A stretch of DNA of 21,755 nt from Cudoniella acicularis (Eukaryota; Ascomycota; Leotiomycetes; Helotiales; Helotiaceae). Shown piece after piece: positions 10,019 through 20,945 of the stretch. Position 1 is the first letter of the stretch, and each line of letters begins with the position of its first letter. The stretch lies in contig JAAMPI010000980.1 of assembly GCA_013054445.1 (NCBI GenBank), positions 1 to 21,755 on the forward strand, read 5' to 3'. The position numbers and the translations under genes were made by a program. The notes under the pieces are model-generated. The model saw only the letters and a list, made by a program, of their open reading frames with translations. It searched no databases and was not told the DNA's origin.

Positions 10019-11018
10019 TTAACCTGGCAAAAGTTCAACATTATGTCAATTTTGGAGAGTTGGAGACGCTGTTGTCAATACTCCGCAAAGGAATTATTTC
10101 TTGGGAGAATATATCTGCGCGGTAGTTGAGTAGATGGCTTTTAAGGATTGCACAAAAGTTATGTTGGGTGAAGGGAAAGAGGTTGAGGTGTGAATGAAGG
10201 GGAGGGGAAGAGTGAGAAGGTGAATCGACAATGCGGGGGATTGTTGACAGTGCTGCCCATGACTGACAGTAACTTAGAATTCTAAACGTGCTAGAGAGAA
10301 ATTTGAGGTACATAGTTGCTTGGGGATTAGAATCGGGGCCGTAAAATGGTACTGGTGCCTGCAGCGAATGACAAGGACCAGATCGAGTAATCTGGCACAT
10401 AACACGAGTCTTACCAGAGTCCAACGATCCAGTCAACCCGAGAAATGCTCCTCGAGAAAGGCTTAGTTGTCAATTGATATCGTCGAGTTGTCTCGTTATA
10501 TAGTGGTGGGTTGAGGAATCATCATCCAGTGAGCTCCTGATCTTGCGGCCTCATTTTTTGAGACGTGGAGTTTGGCATTTGTAGTGTAGTATTTGCAGAT
10601 TAAAGTCATACGTGATAGTTAAAATGGAGTTTATAGAAGAGCCACTGGTTCGCTGCTTATCTTTCTCCCTCTTGGAATTTTCAACGAACCAAAACGATCT
10701 CGAGAAAAGAAGAGGGGGGTGACGGCGCCTGTTGCAGCGAAAGGATAATTCACTGCACTCACATAGAACCGGGTATCTAATAGCAAAAAAAGACGTTTAG
10801 GATGACTCATTCCACATTATGGAAAGTGAATATAAGGGTGATGACCCCTCATTCAATTGTGGTTCGAAGATAGCGCGGCCGGCCGAGACCCCAACGAGGA
10901 CTTCAACTTCAACTCGCGAAAAGCCTCGACTCTTCACACACATCAATCTCTAAATCTCCCACCTCCAACCAACTTTTATGCTTTGCTTCCCATCAGCATC
11001 ATTGCACAACAAAACAAT
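10019..11018. other. Intergenic region and promoter of the 394-aa gene
   Basis: No gene is supported. A 131-codon minus-strand frame at 10041-10436 begins at TTG and shows no domain. The last 130 bases before 11019 are a C/T- and A-rich leader typical of fungal 5' untranslated regions. A TATA-like motif lies at 10831-10836. Confidence 0.5.
10831..10836 (+). promoter_or_regulatory. TATA-like element upstream of the 394-aa gene
   Basis: TATAAG lies 183 bases before the likely start at 11019, followed by a pyrimidine-rich leader. Position and context fit a core promoter with a leader of roughly 150 nt. This is inferred from motif and spacing only. Confidence 0.3.
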
Positions 11019-12203
11019 ATGTCGGCTTCCATCAAACGCTGCTTCGACAATTCTGGAGATCCTGAAGATGCAGATCGAAAGAGACCACGTCAAGGCCCTA
11101 AACCCATTCCCGATCTGAAGACCGTCATCACCAAAGTCGCCGGCCTCATGCCAAAGCCCATGCTTGAGAAGATCCTCATTGAGTCGGCGATGAAAGAGGA
11201 CTCCGTTATCAAAAAGATCAAGAGCAATTACAAAGCATTCGCGCTTCTTCACCCGTCCAGGCCTCTGTTGTACGTCAACTATATCGAAGCAGGTATGATA
11301 GCCAGAGACACAGAAGGCGATGGCATGCCGCCCGCAGGACAACAGTTTGAGATTGTTGATGCAATCGTTGAAGGCCAAGTCAGGCAGATCAAGCGCGACC
11401 CTGATGCTGGTGTGTTCGCACTTCTACCACATCCTGCCATCAACACTGCTGTTGTAGAGAATGCCTCCCAAGGTGCTAGCGAAGACTCGGAGGCTAAGAA
11501 GCAGTTGAAAGCCGAACTACAAGCAAGTGTCGCAAACCCGCTCTCTGATGTCAATCAAAACGTGATGAGCAGAACCCCGGCCTCAAATTCACTGAAGGGT
11601 GAATCTGCCAAGCTTTCTACTGGCCGCGCTCTCGCTCCCTCGCCTCTAGTTGACAGCCATCGTCCATACGCAACAGACAAACCTGGAAGATTACCCAATG
11701 GCGACCTAAAATTTGATCACTGCGTCGAAGCCGTAACCAAGATGATGAACGAGAAATTCACCAACCGTACCGGATTCAAGGCTACCTACGGTGTCCACTA
11801 CTACAAGCACAGCGCCATCGAAGACATCATCAAGCACGGGATTCAGAAGATGATTGAAAAGGAGGCTGCCACTACCAGCTTCGAGACGAAGATGAATGCT
11901 CTTATCGCCTTGAAGGACATTAGTTTCGCTATTCTACATGCTAAGCCGAGCAAATTCGCTAGTACCACAAGAAACAGCGAGGTGACACAAGCCAAGATTA
12001 GGGACTTGATGGTTGATATCGTCAAATTGATGACTGCTTCAGAAAAGGGAAAACTTCTCGCAAATGAAAAATGGCTGTCTGAAATGCAGACATTGAAGGA
12101 AGAGGGCGATCGCTATGGCGTGAAGTTCGTCGATCCTGATGCTATTCTTTCGCTTTGCCGAAGTCAAAATATGGCTGAAAAGGAGATCAAGAATGAAGAA
12201 TGA
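11019..12203 (+). CDS. Conserved-type hypothetical protein, 394 aa, two helical modules
   Basis: An intronless gene of unrecognised function. The open frame extends upstream to 10857 but begins there with TTG; the first ATG in a good context (ACAATATG) is at 11019. Residues 20-28 (RKRPRQGPK) look like a nuclear localisation signal. Residues 31-72 form a predicted helical module with a leucine/isoleucine pattern (VAGLMPKPMLEKILIESA). Residues 150-225 are Ser/Ala-rich and probably disordered. Residues 230-380 form a second helical module containing AIEDIIKHGIQKMIEKE and NEKWLSEM. Both modules have weak but ordered counterparts in the broken frame at 13049-14172, so the two are old relatives. 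The helical N-terminal pattern loosely recalls nuclear scaffold or tether proteins, but I see no diagnostic motif and assign no function. A CA microsatellite lies in the 3' flank at 12328-12340. Confidence 0.85.
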   Translation: MSASIKRCFDNSGDPEDADRKRPRQGPKPIPDLKTVITKVAGLMPKPMLEKILIESAMKEDSVIKKIKSNYKAFALLHPSRPLLYVNYIEAGMIARDTEGDGMPPAGQQFEIVDAIVEGQVRQIKRDPDAGVFALLPHPAINTAVVENASQGASEDSEAKKQLKAELQASVANPLSDVNQNVMSRTPASNSLKGESAKLSTGRALAPSPLVDSHRPYATDKPGRLPNGDLKFDHCVEAVTKMMNEKFTNRTGFKATYGVHYYKHSAIEDIIKHGIQKMIEKEAATTSFETKMNALIALKDISFAILHAKPSKFASTTRNSEVTQAKIRDLMVDIVKLMTASEKGKLLANEKWLSEMQTLKEEGDRYGVKFVDPDAILSLCRSQNMAEKEIKNEE

Positions 12204-13048
12204 ATAACTTCTATTTGCTTTGGGGGAAATTTGTATGAGGCATTAGGAGTGGATTTTTATTATTGAGGGATTAGTAACTGGATGGATACGTTGGGGGTTT
12301 GGGATTTGAAGGGGATGAGTTGTTATTACACACACACACTTTGCTGAGGAAGTCTGTTCTATATTTTTTCGAGGCAAGATTTGTCATTACACGGAATATC
12401 GAAGCTGGCTGTTCTATTTTAGAGGACGGAAAATAAAACACATTTTCAATAATTGATTTTCGTTGTGTGTTTGATGCTCTTTTATTTTTGGCTTGTATTG
12501 CGAAGTGCAAATCGGAGGTCTGGTCATTTTACTTCAAATCACATCAAAAAACGAAAACCATCCGCAAACTTAAAATACAATAGGAGCATCTCACACCTTA
12601 CCTTGCCTTATCAGCTTCAATAAATTAACATTTGCGAGAAGCCATCTACAATGTGGAAGTTACACTTTTCAAGTGTTATAGTCGACTTTTGGCCCAAAAG
12701 CCAGAGCTAAACCTGTCGATTTGTCACTGACTACAAGCTTTTTACTTCCACAAATTATTACAAAGTGCTTGAATATAGATTGTAAGTCTGCTCTTTTTCG
12801 AATGGATGCAGTTCTTGTCTTGATACTGACGTTTCTCATGACAGGGGTGTTGCTGAAGAAGGTGCGTGCTCAACGCGACCCACTTCACGTCGCGTCTTCC
12901 ATCAGTTTCTTTCCCGTGCAACTTCCAACTTCCATTATTCATCATTTCTTCTTCAAACTTTTCGTTACACAACACTCTCATCCGCGCCATTCTATCTACA
13001 CCTTCTTCATCTATATCATCCTTATCAATACAATTGTCAGCCGCCATC
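12204..13048. other. Intergenic region with leader of the downstream relative
   Basis: The 3' flank of the 394-aa gene includes a CA dinucleotide run at 12328-12340. From about 12890 to 13048 the plus strand is rich in C and T and ends GCCGCCATC before the ATG at 13049, a well-kept fungal leader. Long frames overlapping it are by-products of that composition. No other gene is seen. Confidence 0.55.
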
Positions 13049-14172
13049 ATGCCGAGTGCAGGAAAGCGCGCCCGTGATGAAGAATCACCTTCGGAAATCG
13101 AACAGCAACCTTGAAAACGTCCTTACCGCAACAATCAGCATCGTTTTGAGACAATCCTTTGCGACACGATATCCTACATGCACCGCGATGACATTGAAAA
13201 TGTTTTGATCGTGGCGATATCGCAGGATACATCAATCGTGCGGCACATCAGAAAGTTATTTGAATATGGCGGGGTTTCGACCATGAAACTACAAAAGACA
13301 CTTCAATGAGTCGAGGAATTGGAGGATGCTATCAGATTGAACACACCAGCCCATCGGCGGACGAACCTACCCAATCTATGGATGTGACATCGAATGACCC
13401 GAACATAAAGATATCATACGGAGGGCAGACCATCAACTTCCAATTTGACTCTCATGATAGTTCAAGCTCCGTGCTCCATTCAAGCGAAGATGAATAGGAC
13501 GAACAAAATCAAAAGGGGTTGGATGATCAAGATTCTGAGGATTCAAACTCCGAGGATCAAGATAAGCAGGGTCAAGAGTCGGACAACCCTGATGACGCTA
13601 CACCCGAACCTGAAGAACTTCCTGCGTTACCCTCTCCAAGCCAGCAGCCGGAACCACTCAGTCAGGAAGACAGGGACAAGTTCAGCATCAGTGTCGCCCA
13701 CAATATTGTATTCGATCTTCTGAATAAAGGCTCTCTAGATCAAGCTCGGCTTATTCTAGGAAATAGAATACCAGTATCTAGGAAATTCACGGCAGTAGAG
13801 AAGCTCATCCGGGCAATTTGGGAGGTAGTTAGTCGTGATTGCTCCACATTTGACACCAGGGTCATGGCCATGAGGGCTTTAATGTGTATCGCACTGGAAA
13901 TTGGCACTGCTAGCGAGAAGAGGCTCAGGGAGGATTTAATCATATGCGAAGTTCCTTCGACGATCCTGCGATACATAACAAATATCGTAGAGAATCTGGA
14001 ACCAGTAAAAAAAGAGAAGTTTTGGGTCAACGGAAAATGGGAAAGGGATATGCATATAATGAAGAAGACCATGTGCGGCTACGGAAAGGGTCGTGATTTT
14101 AATGTGGAGGTGGAGGTTATCATTGATCGCTGTCGACCAAAGCATATTGCAGAGATTGGCCATGTAGAGTGA
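13049..14172 (+). pseudogene. Broken distant relative of the 394-aa protein
   Basis: ATG 13049 opens MPSAGKRARDEESPSEIEQQ and then meets TGA at 13112-13114. The same frame continues KRPYRNNQHRFETILCDTI and on to RHIRKLFEYGG, which aligns with residues 21-71 of the upstream 394-aa protein; the TGA falls where that protein has Arg, consistent with CGA to TGA. A second TGA at 13307 and a change of frame would both be removed by a 62-nt intron at 13274-13335 (weak GTTTCG donor, ATCAG acceptor) whose phases fit. A TAG at 13495-13497 then interrupts an acidic Ser/Asp-rich linker. The last 217 codons (ATG 13519 to TGA 14172) are intact and match the C-terminal module (AVEKLIRAIWEVVSRD; NGKWERDM). 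A downstream start could still make a truncated protein. I call it a pseudogene because at least the first TGA has no plausible intron around it. Confidence 0.65.
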
Positions 14173-15224
14173 ACTTTTCCTTGGACTTGGATGTCTTGAT
14201 TCGTTGGAAATTGGTCTTCTTCATTCTTCCGAGAACTATTTACTCCCATGAACATCTTGGGTAACTCATTCTTCCCTACTATCCATCAATATGATTATTG
14301 CATGCCATGATGCATCTTGCAGTCGATAGCTGCTTGTACTCAATGTTTTCCCACTTCATATGAATTTAAATCGAGGATGAAACTTCCAGCAGCATTGTCT
14401 CGTTTTCTATAATCGTACATATTTCCACATTCCTATTCAAGAATCTCCTCGCCATATCTGTCAGTTCCGCTTGGTCAGTTATCCGTTACGGGAAGTAAGC
14501 CTGATTATCATATACCTTCATATTGATGAGATCGTCTGGCCCAAAAAGAGAAAAGAGAAGTCCTTTGAGCTGCACACTCTTCAATACTGGTATGTCTCCT
14601 CTCGTATGGTGAAAGTGTACGATGAGGTGTTATCACGTTGGCACGCAGCAGCTTCGAGGAAATTTAAACAAACTCCACAACCTCTTCCCTTGAAGTTTTT
14701 GATACGCAAAAAATATGGAAATCCACGGTCACCTGTAGTAGTACGGCTTCCCCACAATCTTTTCAGATTCTGGAACAAAGTCAACAAGCTAAAAATCAGC
14801 AGCTTCCTCGAACTTTAGCATAGTGTGGTGACTGGAACACACGCGCTCTACAGCGATATCACTAAGGAGTGTTAGTATCCTCTCCACTATAGCCAGAATT
14901 AACAAAAGACGTAGAACACTATAATAGAGAATATTTATAAAATTTGAAGTATTTTTATTTTACTTAATATTTTTATCTTATCTCTAGTATTAATCTTTAT
15001 TTTTTATGATATATATTGCGATAATACTAACTGCTAAACTAGAAATCCTAAGCAGGTTTCTTTTCGAATACATAAGCCTAGGTAGTTAGATCCCTCCTAA
15101 AGTAGTCAGCACTAGCGGGTTGGCAGGGGTAAGGATATCATCGGTCCGACTCGGTCGCAAAATCCCAGAAACCTTCAACACATTTAAGCTCTCTGCAGGT
15201 GGACGAGTCAAAAATTCTTTTGAG
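14173..15224. other. Intergenic region with TA-rich block upstream of the HET gene
   Basis: A frame of 115 codons at 14471-14818 begins with TTG and shows no domain. From about 14890 to 15030 the sequence is TA-rich and free of open frames, like the block at 9230-9660, suggesting another degraded repeat just upstream of the HET gene. No clear promoter element was identified. Confidence 0.5.
14890..15030. repeat. TA-rich block, possible RIP relic
   Basis: The stretch is dominated by TAT, TTT and TAA steps with few C or G bases, in contrast to the flanks. No terminal repeats are visible. RIP decay of a repeat is inferred from composition only. Confidence 0.35.
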
Positions 15225-18200
15225 ATGTCTACCAACGGCGTACACGATTCAGATGAATTACAACCTGGAGAGGCTAGAAGGGAGGCGAAGGGCACGACCC
15301 GTGGCAAGGTACATATCGTCCCCACCCTTGCGAAACAACGAGGCTTTCCTCGAGACCACAGCCAACCTTTTTAGAAATTATGCCCAACCTGCCAATCCTT
15401 AGACCTGAGCGTGGATAAATTCGTCATCTATGGTGGAAAATCTAGGCCATTTAAGACAGCCTCAAATGCCCCCTTTCCTCTTGGTGAACACCACCACAGG
15501 TCGGACTTTTCGCTGAAATCTGGGAGCCGCACATATCAAATCGGAACTTTCAGTGACATTCAAGCCAGAAGTGAGACATGCCCCTTCTGCTATCTAGTAC
15601 TCAAGTCTGTCGAAAAGCCTGCGTCATCTTCAGAAACAAATGCAGATGCCCCCGAGGATACCACAAATCATATCTCACCACCCACGCAGCTAAATTTGAA
15701 AGAACCGAACCCGAATGCCATTTGCTACGTCAACTGGGAGGTTGATGGTCGGGATAATGAGCGATTTTCGGTCAGAAGAGCTCGAACCCGACGCCTTCAC
15801 TTGCACTGGGATTCGAATGACAAAACACTGAAAGACTCTTATCTGGTCTTTGTGGCTCCTCAAAGGCTTTTCGAATTCAACTCGGACTCACAAGGCTCAT
15901 GGGAGACGGAAGCTTTTTTCCTTGGAAGAGAGCTTAGAACTGATGGCAATAACCAAGTCCTGATGAAGAGCTGGCTAGATCAGTGTTGTCAACACCATGG
16001 CGAAGGGTGCTCCGGCAACCAAAACCGTGAATTTATCGAAATGGCTTCCCAATCCTACTTTGGCGTCATTGATGTTCTAGACATGTGCCTCAAATCACTT
16101 CCTTCTCGCACAATGAAGGATTCAAATAAAGACAGTTTTAACAGACACTTTGGTAATAGCCCATCAACTTCCAGTCGCTCGCGATCCCCAGTTGGTGATA
16201 GCACTGATGATAATCATGGTATGTTCAAAATAAGACTGGTAAGAGTGGACTTGCTAAAACATTCTAGAACCAGTGGTGTACGAGCCTTACGTAGCTCTGA
16301 GCTATGTTTGGGGAACACGGAAAAACTTTACCACTGACACCTCTAATATTCGAGTTCATCAACAGCAGGGCAGTCTCGAAACGTTCCTTGAAGAAATACC
16401 CCGCGTCATCCGCGATGCTATGTCTCTCGTGCGTCGCCTCGGTCTGCGTTATCTCTGGGTTGACTCCTTGTGCATTGTTCAAAACAGTAAACGCTCCTGG
16501 AATCTCAACTCGCGTGTAATGAACCTAATATATGGGAACGCTTTCTTGACGATATGCGCTGCGGATGGAAATGATGCATGGTTTGGCTTGAAAGCACTGG
16601 ACTCTTCTGCGCATTCAATTTCACAATATATTGAGGAGTGTGCTCCAGGAGTACGCCTAATGGTGTCACAGCTCGCGGAGACCGGCATCAATGCATCAGT
16701 ATGGAACACGCGCGCATGGACTTTCCAAGAACGACTTCTCTCTCGGCGCTGTCTAATCTTTACTGAAGGTCGCGTCTTCTTTCAATGTCGTTCTGCAACA
16801 ATGTCCGAGGACCTCGTATCGGAGTCACATGGTGCTGGCTGGTCTCTAGATCTTGCTAAAGCACTACCTCAGATCTTACACGAGCTGGATCGCCGCCCTA
16901 TCCGAGTGTACATGAATTGTATGTCTCGCTACTCAGAACGCAATCTTACTCAGCCAAAAGACATTCTGGCTGCTTTCAACGGTGTGTCAAACTTGATCAG
17001 CGGCGTGATGAAAGCACCCTTTATCTTTGGTCTACCAAGCTCTCACTTCGATCTAGCCCTTCTTTGGGAGCCACTACAATCTGTCAGCCGCAGGGTTCAA
17101 GAAGAGGGACAGGATTTCCAGGATCTGGCGTTTCCAAGCTGGTCCTGGTGCGGTTGGAAAGGTGGGCCAACGGAATATAGGGCTTCGCAGCTTGAGGGGG
17201 CTCTAATAAATGTTCACGAGTGGTTAAAAGAACATACATGGATTGCTTGGTATATCAGAGACGGACGTGGAAATTTGAGGCCAATATGGGACGGGAGAAA
17301 GTCGGCTGCATGTGATTCGGTGGAAGAACGATGGAAGGGATATGAGGTCGTATCCCCAAACTCGGAATTTGTGAACCTGCAAGCAAAGGCTTTAAAAAAC
17401 TTGGCTGGTCCCAACGAAGACGACTTTATCAAAAGGTCAGAAGAGCAGGAGCAAGCGGAAATTGAGGACAAGCTAATGGACCTTGAAAAAAAGAAACCTT
17501 TAGTAAAGAATAGCTATCAAGATGACTACGAAGATGGAGGGCACTATCAACAGCATTACCACCGCCGTCGAGGTGGCAGGTCCCCATCTCCAGTCAGAAG
17601 GAGGGAAATAATTGAAATAGAACCCCGCGGCCGATATGTTGGGCCAGACGGAATCAATGAGCAAGAAAAGCCTCGAACATTCCGGGACGAATACGGGAGG
17701 AACCTTTCATCTGATATAGCCCGAAAAATACGCAGTGGCTTCCAGCAGTGCTTACCTGACAACCCATTCCGAGTTTACATCGAAAACTATACCGCAGAGC
17801 CGGACAAAGACTTCCCAGATCAACCACTCCTCCAGTTTTGGACGTGGTGGACCACTCTCCGGCTCGTGCGTTCCACAACGCAGACTACAGACCTCCCGGG
17901 ACTCAGCAAATACGACATTGCAGACAAGGCCGGTGACTGGTGTGGATCTATAATGCTTGACAAGAATTGGATTGAGAAGGAAGAAAAGAGAGGCCATAAA
18001 GTGGACGGATCGAGTTGTGATTTCCTTGCTATATCGGACGCGAAAGCGTTCACGAAAGAAGAGTGCGATGTTTGGACATATTATGTTCCGAAAGAGAGGG
18101 AGAATTCGGAATGGGATCTTTATTATGTTTTGCTTGTGGAACAGAAGGATAGGATTTGGAGTCGTGTTGCGTTGGGGAAGGTTTTTAAGGCCTCGTTTGA

Positions 18201-18246
18201 GAATGCTATAGTACCGAAGAGGTGGAGAGAGATTATTTTAGCTTGA
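15225..18246 (+). CDS. HET-domain (heterokaryon incompatibility) protein, 968 aa
   Basis: A member of the fungal HET family (Pfam HET, PF06985), whose members act in non-self recognition and trigger cell death. Exons are 15225-15308, 15375-16218 and 16268-18246; introns are 66 nt (GTACAT...TTTTTAG) and 49 nt (GTATGT...TTCTAG). All phases agree, giving 968 aa. ATG 15225 is the first in frame. Residues 30-60 hold the usual cysteine-containing N-terminal segment (LCPTCQSLDLSVDKFVI), followed by a second one (CPFCYLV). The HET core runs from about residue 316: PYVALSYVWG, LRYLWVDSLCIVQ, then NTRAWTFQERLLSRRCLIF near 456-474, with FPSWSWCGW near 597. Between about residues 668 and 808 there is an unusual low-complexity insertion: acidic (EEQEQAEIEDKLMDLEKKK), His/Tyr-rich, then SR-like (RRRGGRSPSPVRRRE). 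A shorter SR-like stretch lies just before the second intron. The family call is certain; partner and specificity are unknown. Confidence 0.95.
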
Positions 18247-18642
18247 TGCTATGAACATCTTAGTTGGCTTAGAAAAGCGAACTATAAATTAGTTTAAAAT
18301 TTTGAACACTAATATAAATATAAAGATTATAAAAAGAAATATAGATACGTAAGGTTATTATAGTTATTTATTCAGAGAGACTGAAGGAAATATACTATAC
18401 CTGAAGCAGCTTAACACACTAGTGAAGGCGGGATGAAAGGCAGATTTGACCGCGGAGGATGCAGTGGAAGAAAGGCGCGGCGTAACGGAGAAAAAGTAAG
18501 CTATTTCAAAATCCAACATCACAAATACACTGAACGACATATTCTTTGGCTGAATAGAACAACCTTTTTTCACAGCCAAAACACCAAGCAGCCTTTCATA
18601 AAGAAATAAAGCAGCAATTTTATAATTAAGTGGCCACAATAA
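18247..18642. other. Convergent intergenic region, TA-rich
   Basis: This separates the 3' ends of the HET and membrane-protein genes. About 18285-18370 is TA-rich. A 91-codon minus-strand frame (18364-18639) starts at TTG directly after the membrane gene's stop and is taken as 3' untranslated sequence. Confidence 0.5.
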
Positions 18643-19968
18643 TTAATGCTCTATGAGCTCATACACAGCTATCAAAAGTTCGAAATCAATCTTGGCAAAA
18701 CCGAACTGTCTCCATCCAAAGCCTCCTGGATTTTTTTTGGCATAAGATCGACTGATATCCACACAGGTACAAGTGGTGTTACTCATAGTAACTGGCCCGA
18801 CAGTTGAATTAGCAATATTTGGACAGACCATAACAGATGCATTGAAGCCCGAATTCTGGGTAAACCAGGTAAGACCAATCCAAACTGCGGCATATAAAGT
18901 AGTGAGGAGGATTGTGTATCGCATTATGGGACCTGGCTCGAATGTCAGAAAGACTACAGACAAGAGAAAAGAAGTTTCGTTTCAAGATCATATGATGAAT
19001 AATGGGGACCTACCGACAAAGGTTAACGCTCTATGCTCATTACGCTCAATCGGATTCGTAAACTGAGTCCAGATAGAACCCAGCAAAAGCAGCACGATAA
19101 AAGCGACAAAGAACCAGGAGAAGTAACTCTCAATCTGAGTGATTTTTGCATCTGCTCCTCCAAGTCCTAACTGCTGCATCGTCGCGCATGTAAACTGCAT
19201 CCCATAATTCGTTGTCTGTCCAAACGCATCCGGTATATCAGTCCCATTATTCCATGCAAAATTGCCGCAATTAGAGTTCCAGTTTGAGGTGTCATTGCCG
19301 CTGTTGACGATATAGCTGCACCCTGTGCACCAGGCCTGGAAAACGGGGCCCGACCCAACGACTGGGAGGGACAAAAGCACAAGATAGAGAAGTGCAAGTC
19401 CAACGTTGATCCAACCAGCTACTAACAAAGTTCTGGGATATTCGAGGGTGGTCTTGTGCCAGAGCTGGGTCGAAGCGGCGAATAAGGCAACGAAAGTGTT
19501 TCCTCCTGGCCTCTGAGTGGCGCTGATGCTACCATTCTGGTAATTGATGGCAAGATGAATGAGGCCAGAGAGAGACTGGATGCTTAGGTAGATGAAGTGC
19601 ATGCCTTTATGTGCAACCTTGTGCCAGGGACTGTATTTATCGCCTTTCGGAGTCCCGCGGGATTCCCAGGCCATGGTTACGGTCCAAGCTGCGAGGAGGA
19701 AGTCGAGGACTGTCGATGGGATTTGAGTCCACCAGGGGAGGACGAGTTTGTATGTCACAGGAATGAGGCTGAGAAGGGAGTCGGTCGTATTACCGTTGTC
19801 GGTCAGATAGTTGCGGGGTGAGAGAGTGTCAGCTAGAGATTCGGTGTTTGACATTGTTATGGATGGGAGGGGATTGGAATTCGTGGCCAGAGAGAAACAA
19901 GTGACGATGAGCGTTAAGATGAAGGTCAGATCTTTTGTGGAGTGGAGGGGGTACAGATAGAAGGGCAT
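18643..19968 (-). CDS. Multi-pass membrane protein, 421 aa, unrecognised family
   Basis: Two exons, 19968-19014 and 18953-18643, are joined across a 60-nt intron (GTAGGT donor, CTGTAG acceptor) in phase, giving 421 aa. The open frame reaches 20124 upstream but begins there with TTG; ATG 19968 is the first and gives a signal-peptide-like N-terminus (FILTLIVTCFSLATNS). About six hydrophobic segments follow, including VLDFLLAAWTVTMAW, TLLVAGWINVGLALLYLVLL, YFSWFFVAFIVLLLLG and, after the intron, TILLTTLYAAVWIGLTWF. Between them lies a Cys/Asn-rich loop with several N-glycosylation sites (NDTS, NNGT), and the second exon has a Cys-rich region (CPN, CTC). This suggests a glycosylated, disulphide-stabilised protein of the secretory pathway or plasma membrane. 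I recognise no catalytic or transport motif and assign no function. It converges with the HET gene, with about 400 nt between them. Confidence 0.85.
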
Positions 19969-20945
19969 TTTTGCTGAAGTTACTCGAGAGCAGGAATAGT
20001 TAAATTGTGTCAAAGGACGCAGCGAAAATCCGCGAGAGATGTGACATGAAGAAATAACAGTATGGAAGAGCCGAGAATACTTATCTGCTACTGTTGCCTC
20101 GAAAGATTCGACGAAGAGCCTCAATGTAACTCGTCTGCAAACAACAACAATATATCAAATGTTGTCAAAAACGCCTAACGCTTTGATTATTAAGTTTGAT
20201 AAATCAACGGTCGGTCCCCAAACGAGACGCCACAATCCCACCCCCTTTTCATTCCGACTGGCCAGCACGGCCCGCCACACAAAACGCACAGGCATCAACT
20301 TAGTTGGTCAAGCCTTCAATGCAACATCATTTCACTATCGCAAGTTGTCGGGCGTAGTCGCCAGGCGTTCTCGACACGCGGCATGGGGTGCAGAAATCAG
20401 GCTGCAACAAGTGATTCAATGATTCTGATAGCGATTCTCTCTACTCTATGCCTCAAGTTGTCTCTCTATCTATCCCACCTATTTATTCCTCTAAGCGATT
20501 GCCTTATTTATATAAACGACTAAGTGACTTAAAGTTTAACTCCCACGTGCTATTTCGTATCTCTCGTCCGAGGGTCGTAAGATTATATTTCCTCTCCCAC
20601 GCCATCGCCATCATTTGTCGACATGACTAGCTCATGAAAATCAGGATTTACTATCCTATGGTCTCTCTGCTTTCGATTTCTATATATTAAGACTATTTGT
20701 CGATATATGAAGCATGGATTTGATAGTTGATTTAACGCAAGGCTTACGGTAAATTAGTGGGTGTTCGCTAAAATCCAGCAGACAAACGGATGATTTTCAG
20801 TGTATGGCATGCTGTAAATTAGCGACTCCACCCCCTTTTATTCTCATTTCATAACTTCACAGCTTCACAACCTCGCACAACAAATCCAACAAAACAAAAA
20901 AACTACCATCTTTCTCTCCAATCGCACAACTCATCACCTTTCTAC
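19969..20945. other. Intergenic region: membrane-gene promoter and a small inverted repeat
   Basis: The left end holds the leader of the minus-strand membrane gene, with a TATA-like run at about 20148-20156. An 87-codon plus-strand frame (20159-20422) starts at ATG but shows no domain or splice partner and is not called. An imperfect hairpin lies at 20765-20825. The right end is the 3' flank of the dehydrogenase gene. Confidence 0.5.
20749..20836. repeat. Short imperfect inverted repeat, possible MITE remnant
   Basis: TCGCTAAAATCCAGCA at 20765-20780 pairs with TGCTGTAAATTAGCGA at 20810-20825 (13 of 16 positions), with a G-rich outer flank on the left and a C-rich one on the right. GTAAATTAG is also repeated directly at 20749 and 20814. 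The layout resembles the paired ends of a tiny non-autonomous DNA element, but target duplication is not evident. Confidence 0.35.

Noticed and set aside
10041..10436. 131-codon minus-strand frame
   Set aside because: Starts at TTG, no recognisable motif, and a good splice donor inside it has no matching downstream exon.
10857..11018. N-terminal extension of the 394-aa protein
   Set aside because: It would need a TTG start and reads through a leader-like C/T-rich stretch; ATG 11019 has a good context.
14471..14818. 115-codon plus-strand frame
   Set aside because: TTG start, no domain, next to a TA-rich block; could be a relic but evidence is too thin.
18364..18639. Extension of the membrane protein past its stop
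   Set aside because: Separate frame starting with TTG in an AT-rich 3' flank; the stop at 18643 follows a complete exon.
20159..20422. 87-codon plus-strand frame with ATG
   Set aside because: No domain, no splice partner and no homologue I recognise; it overlaps the likely promoter of the minus-strand membrane gene.
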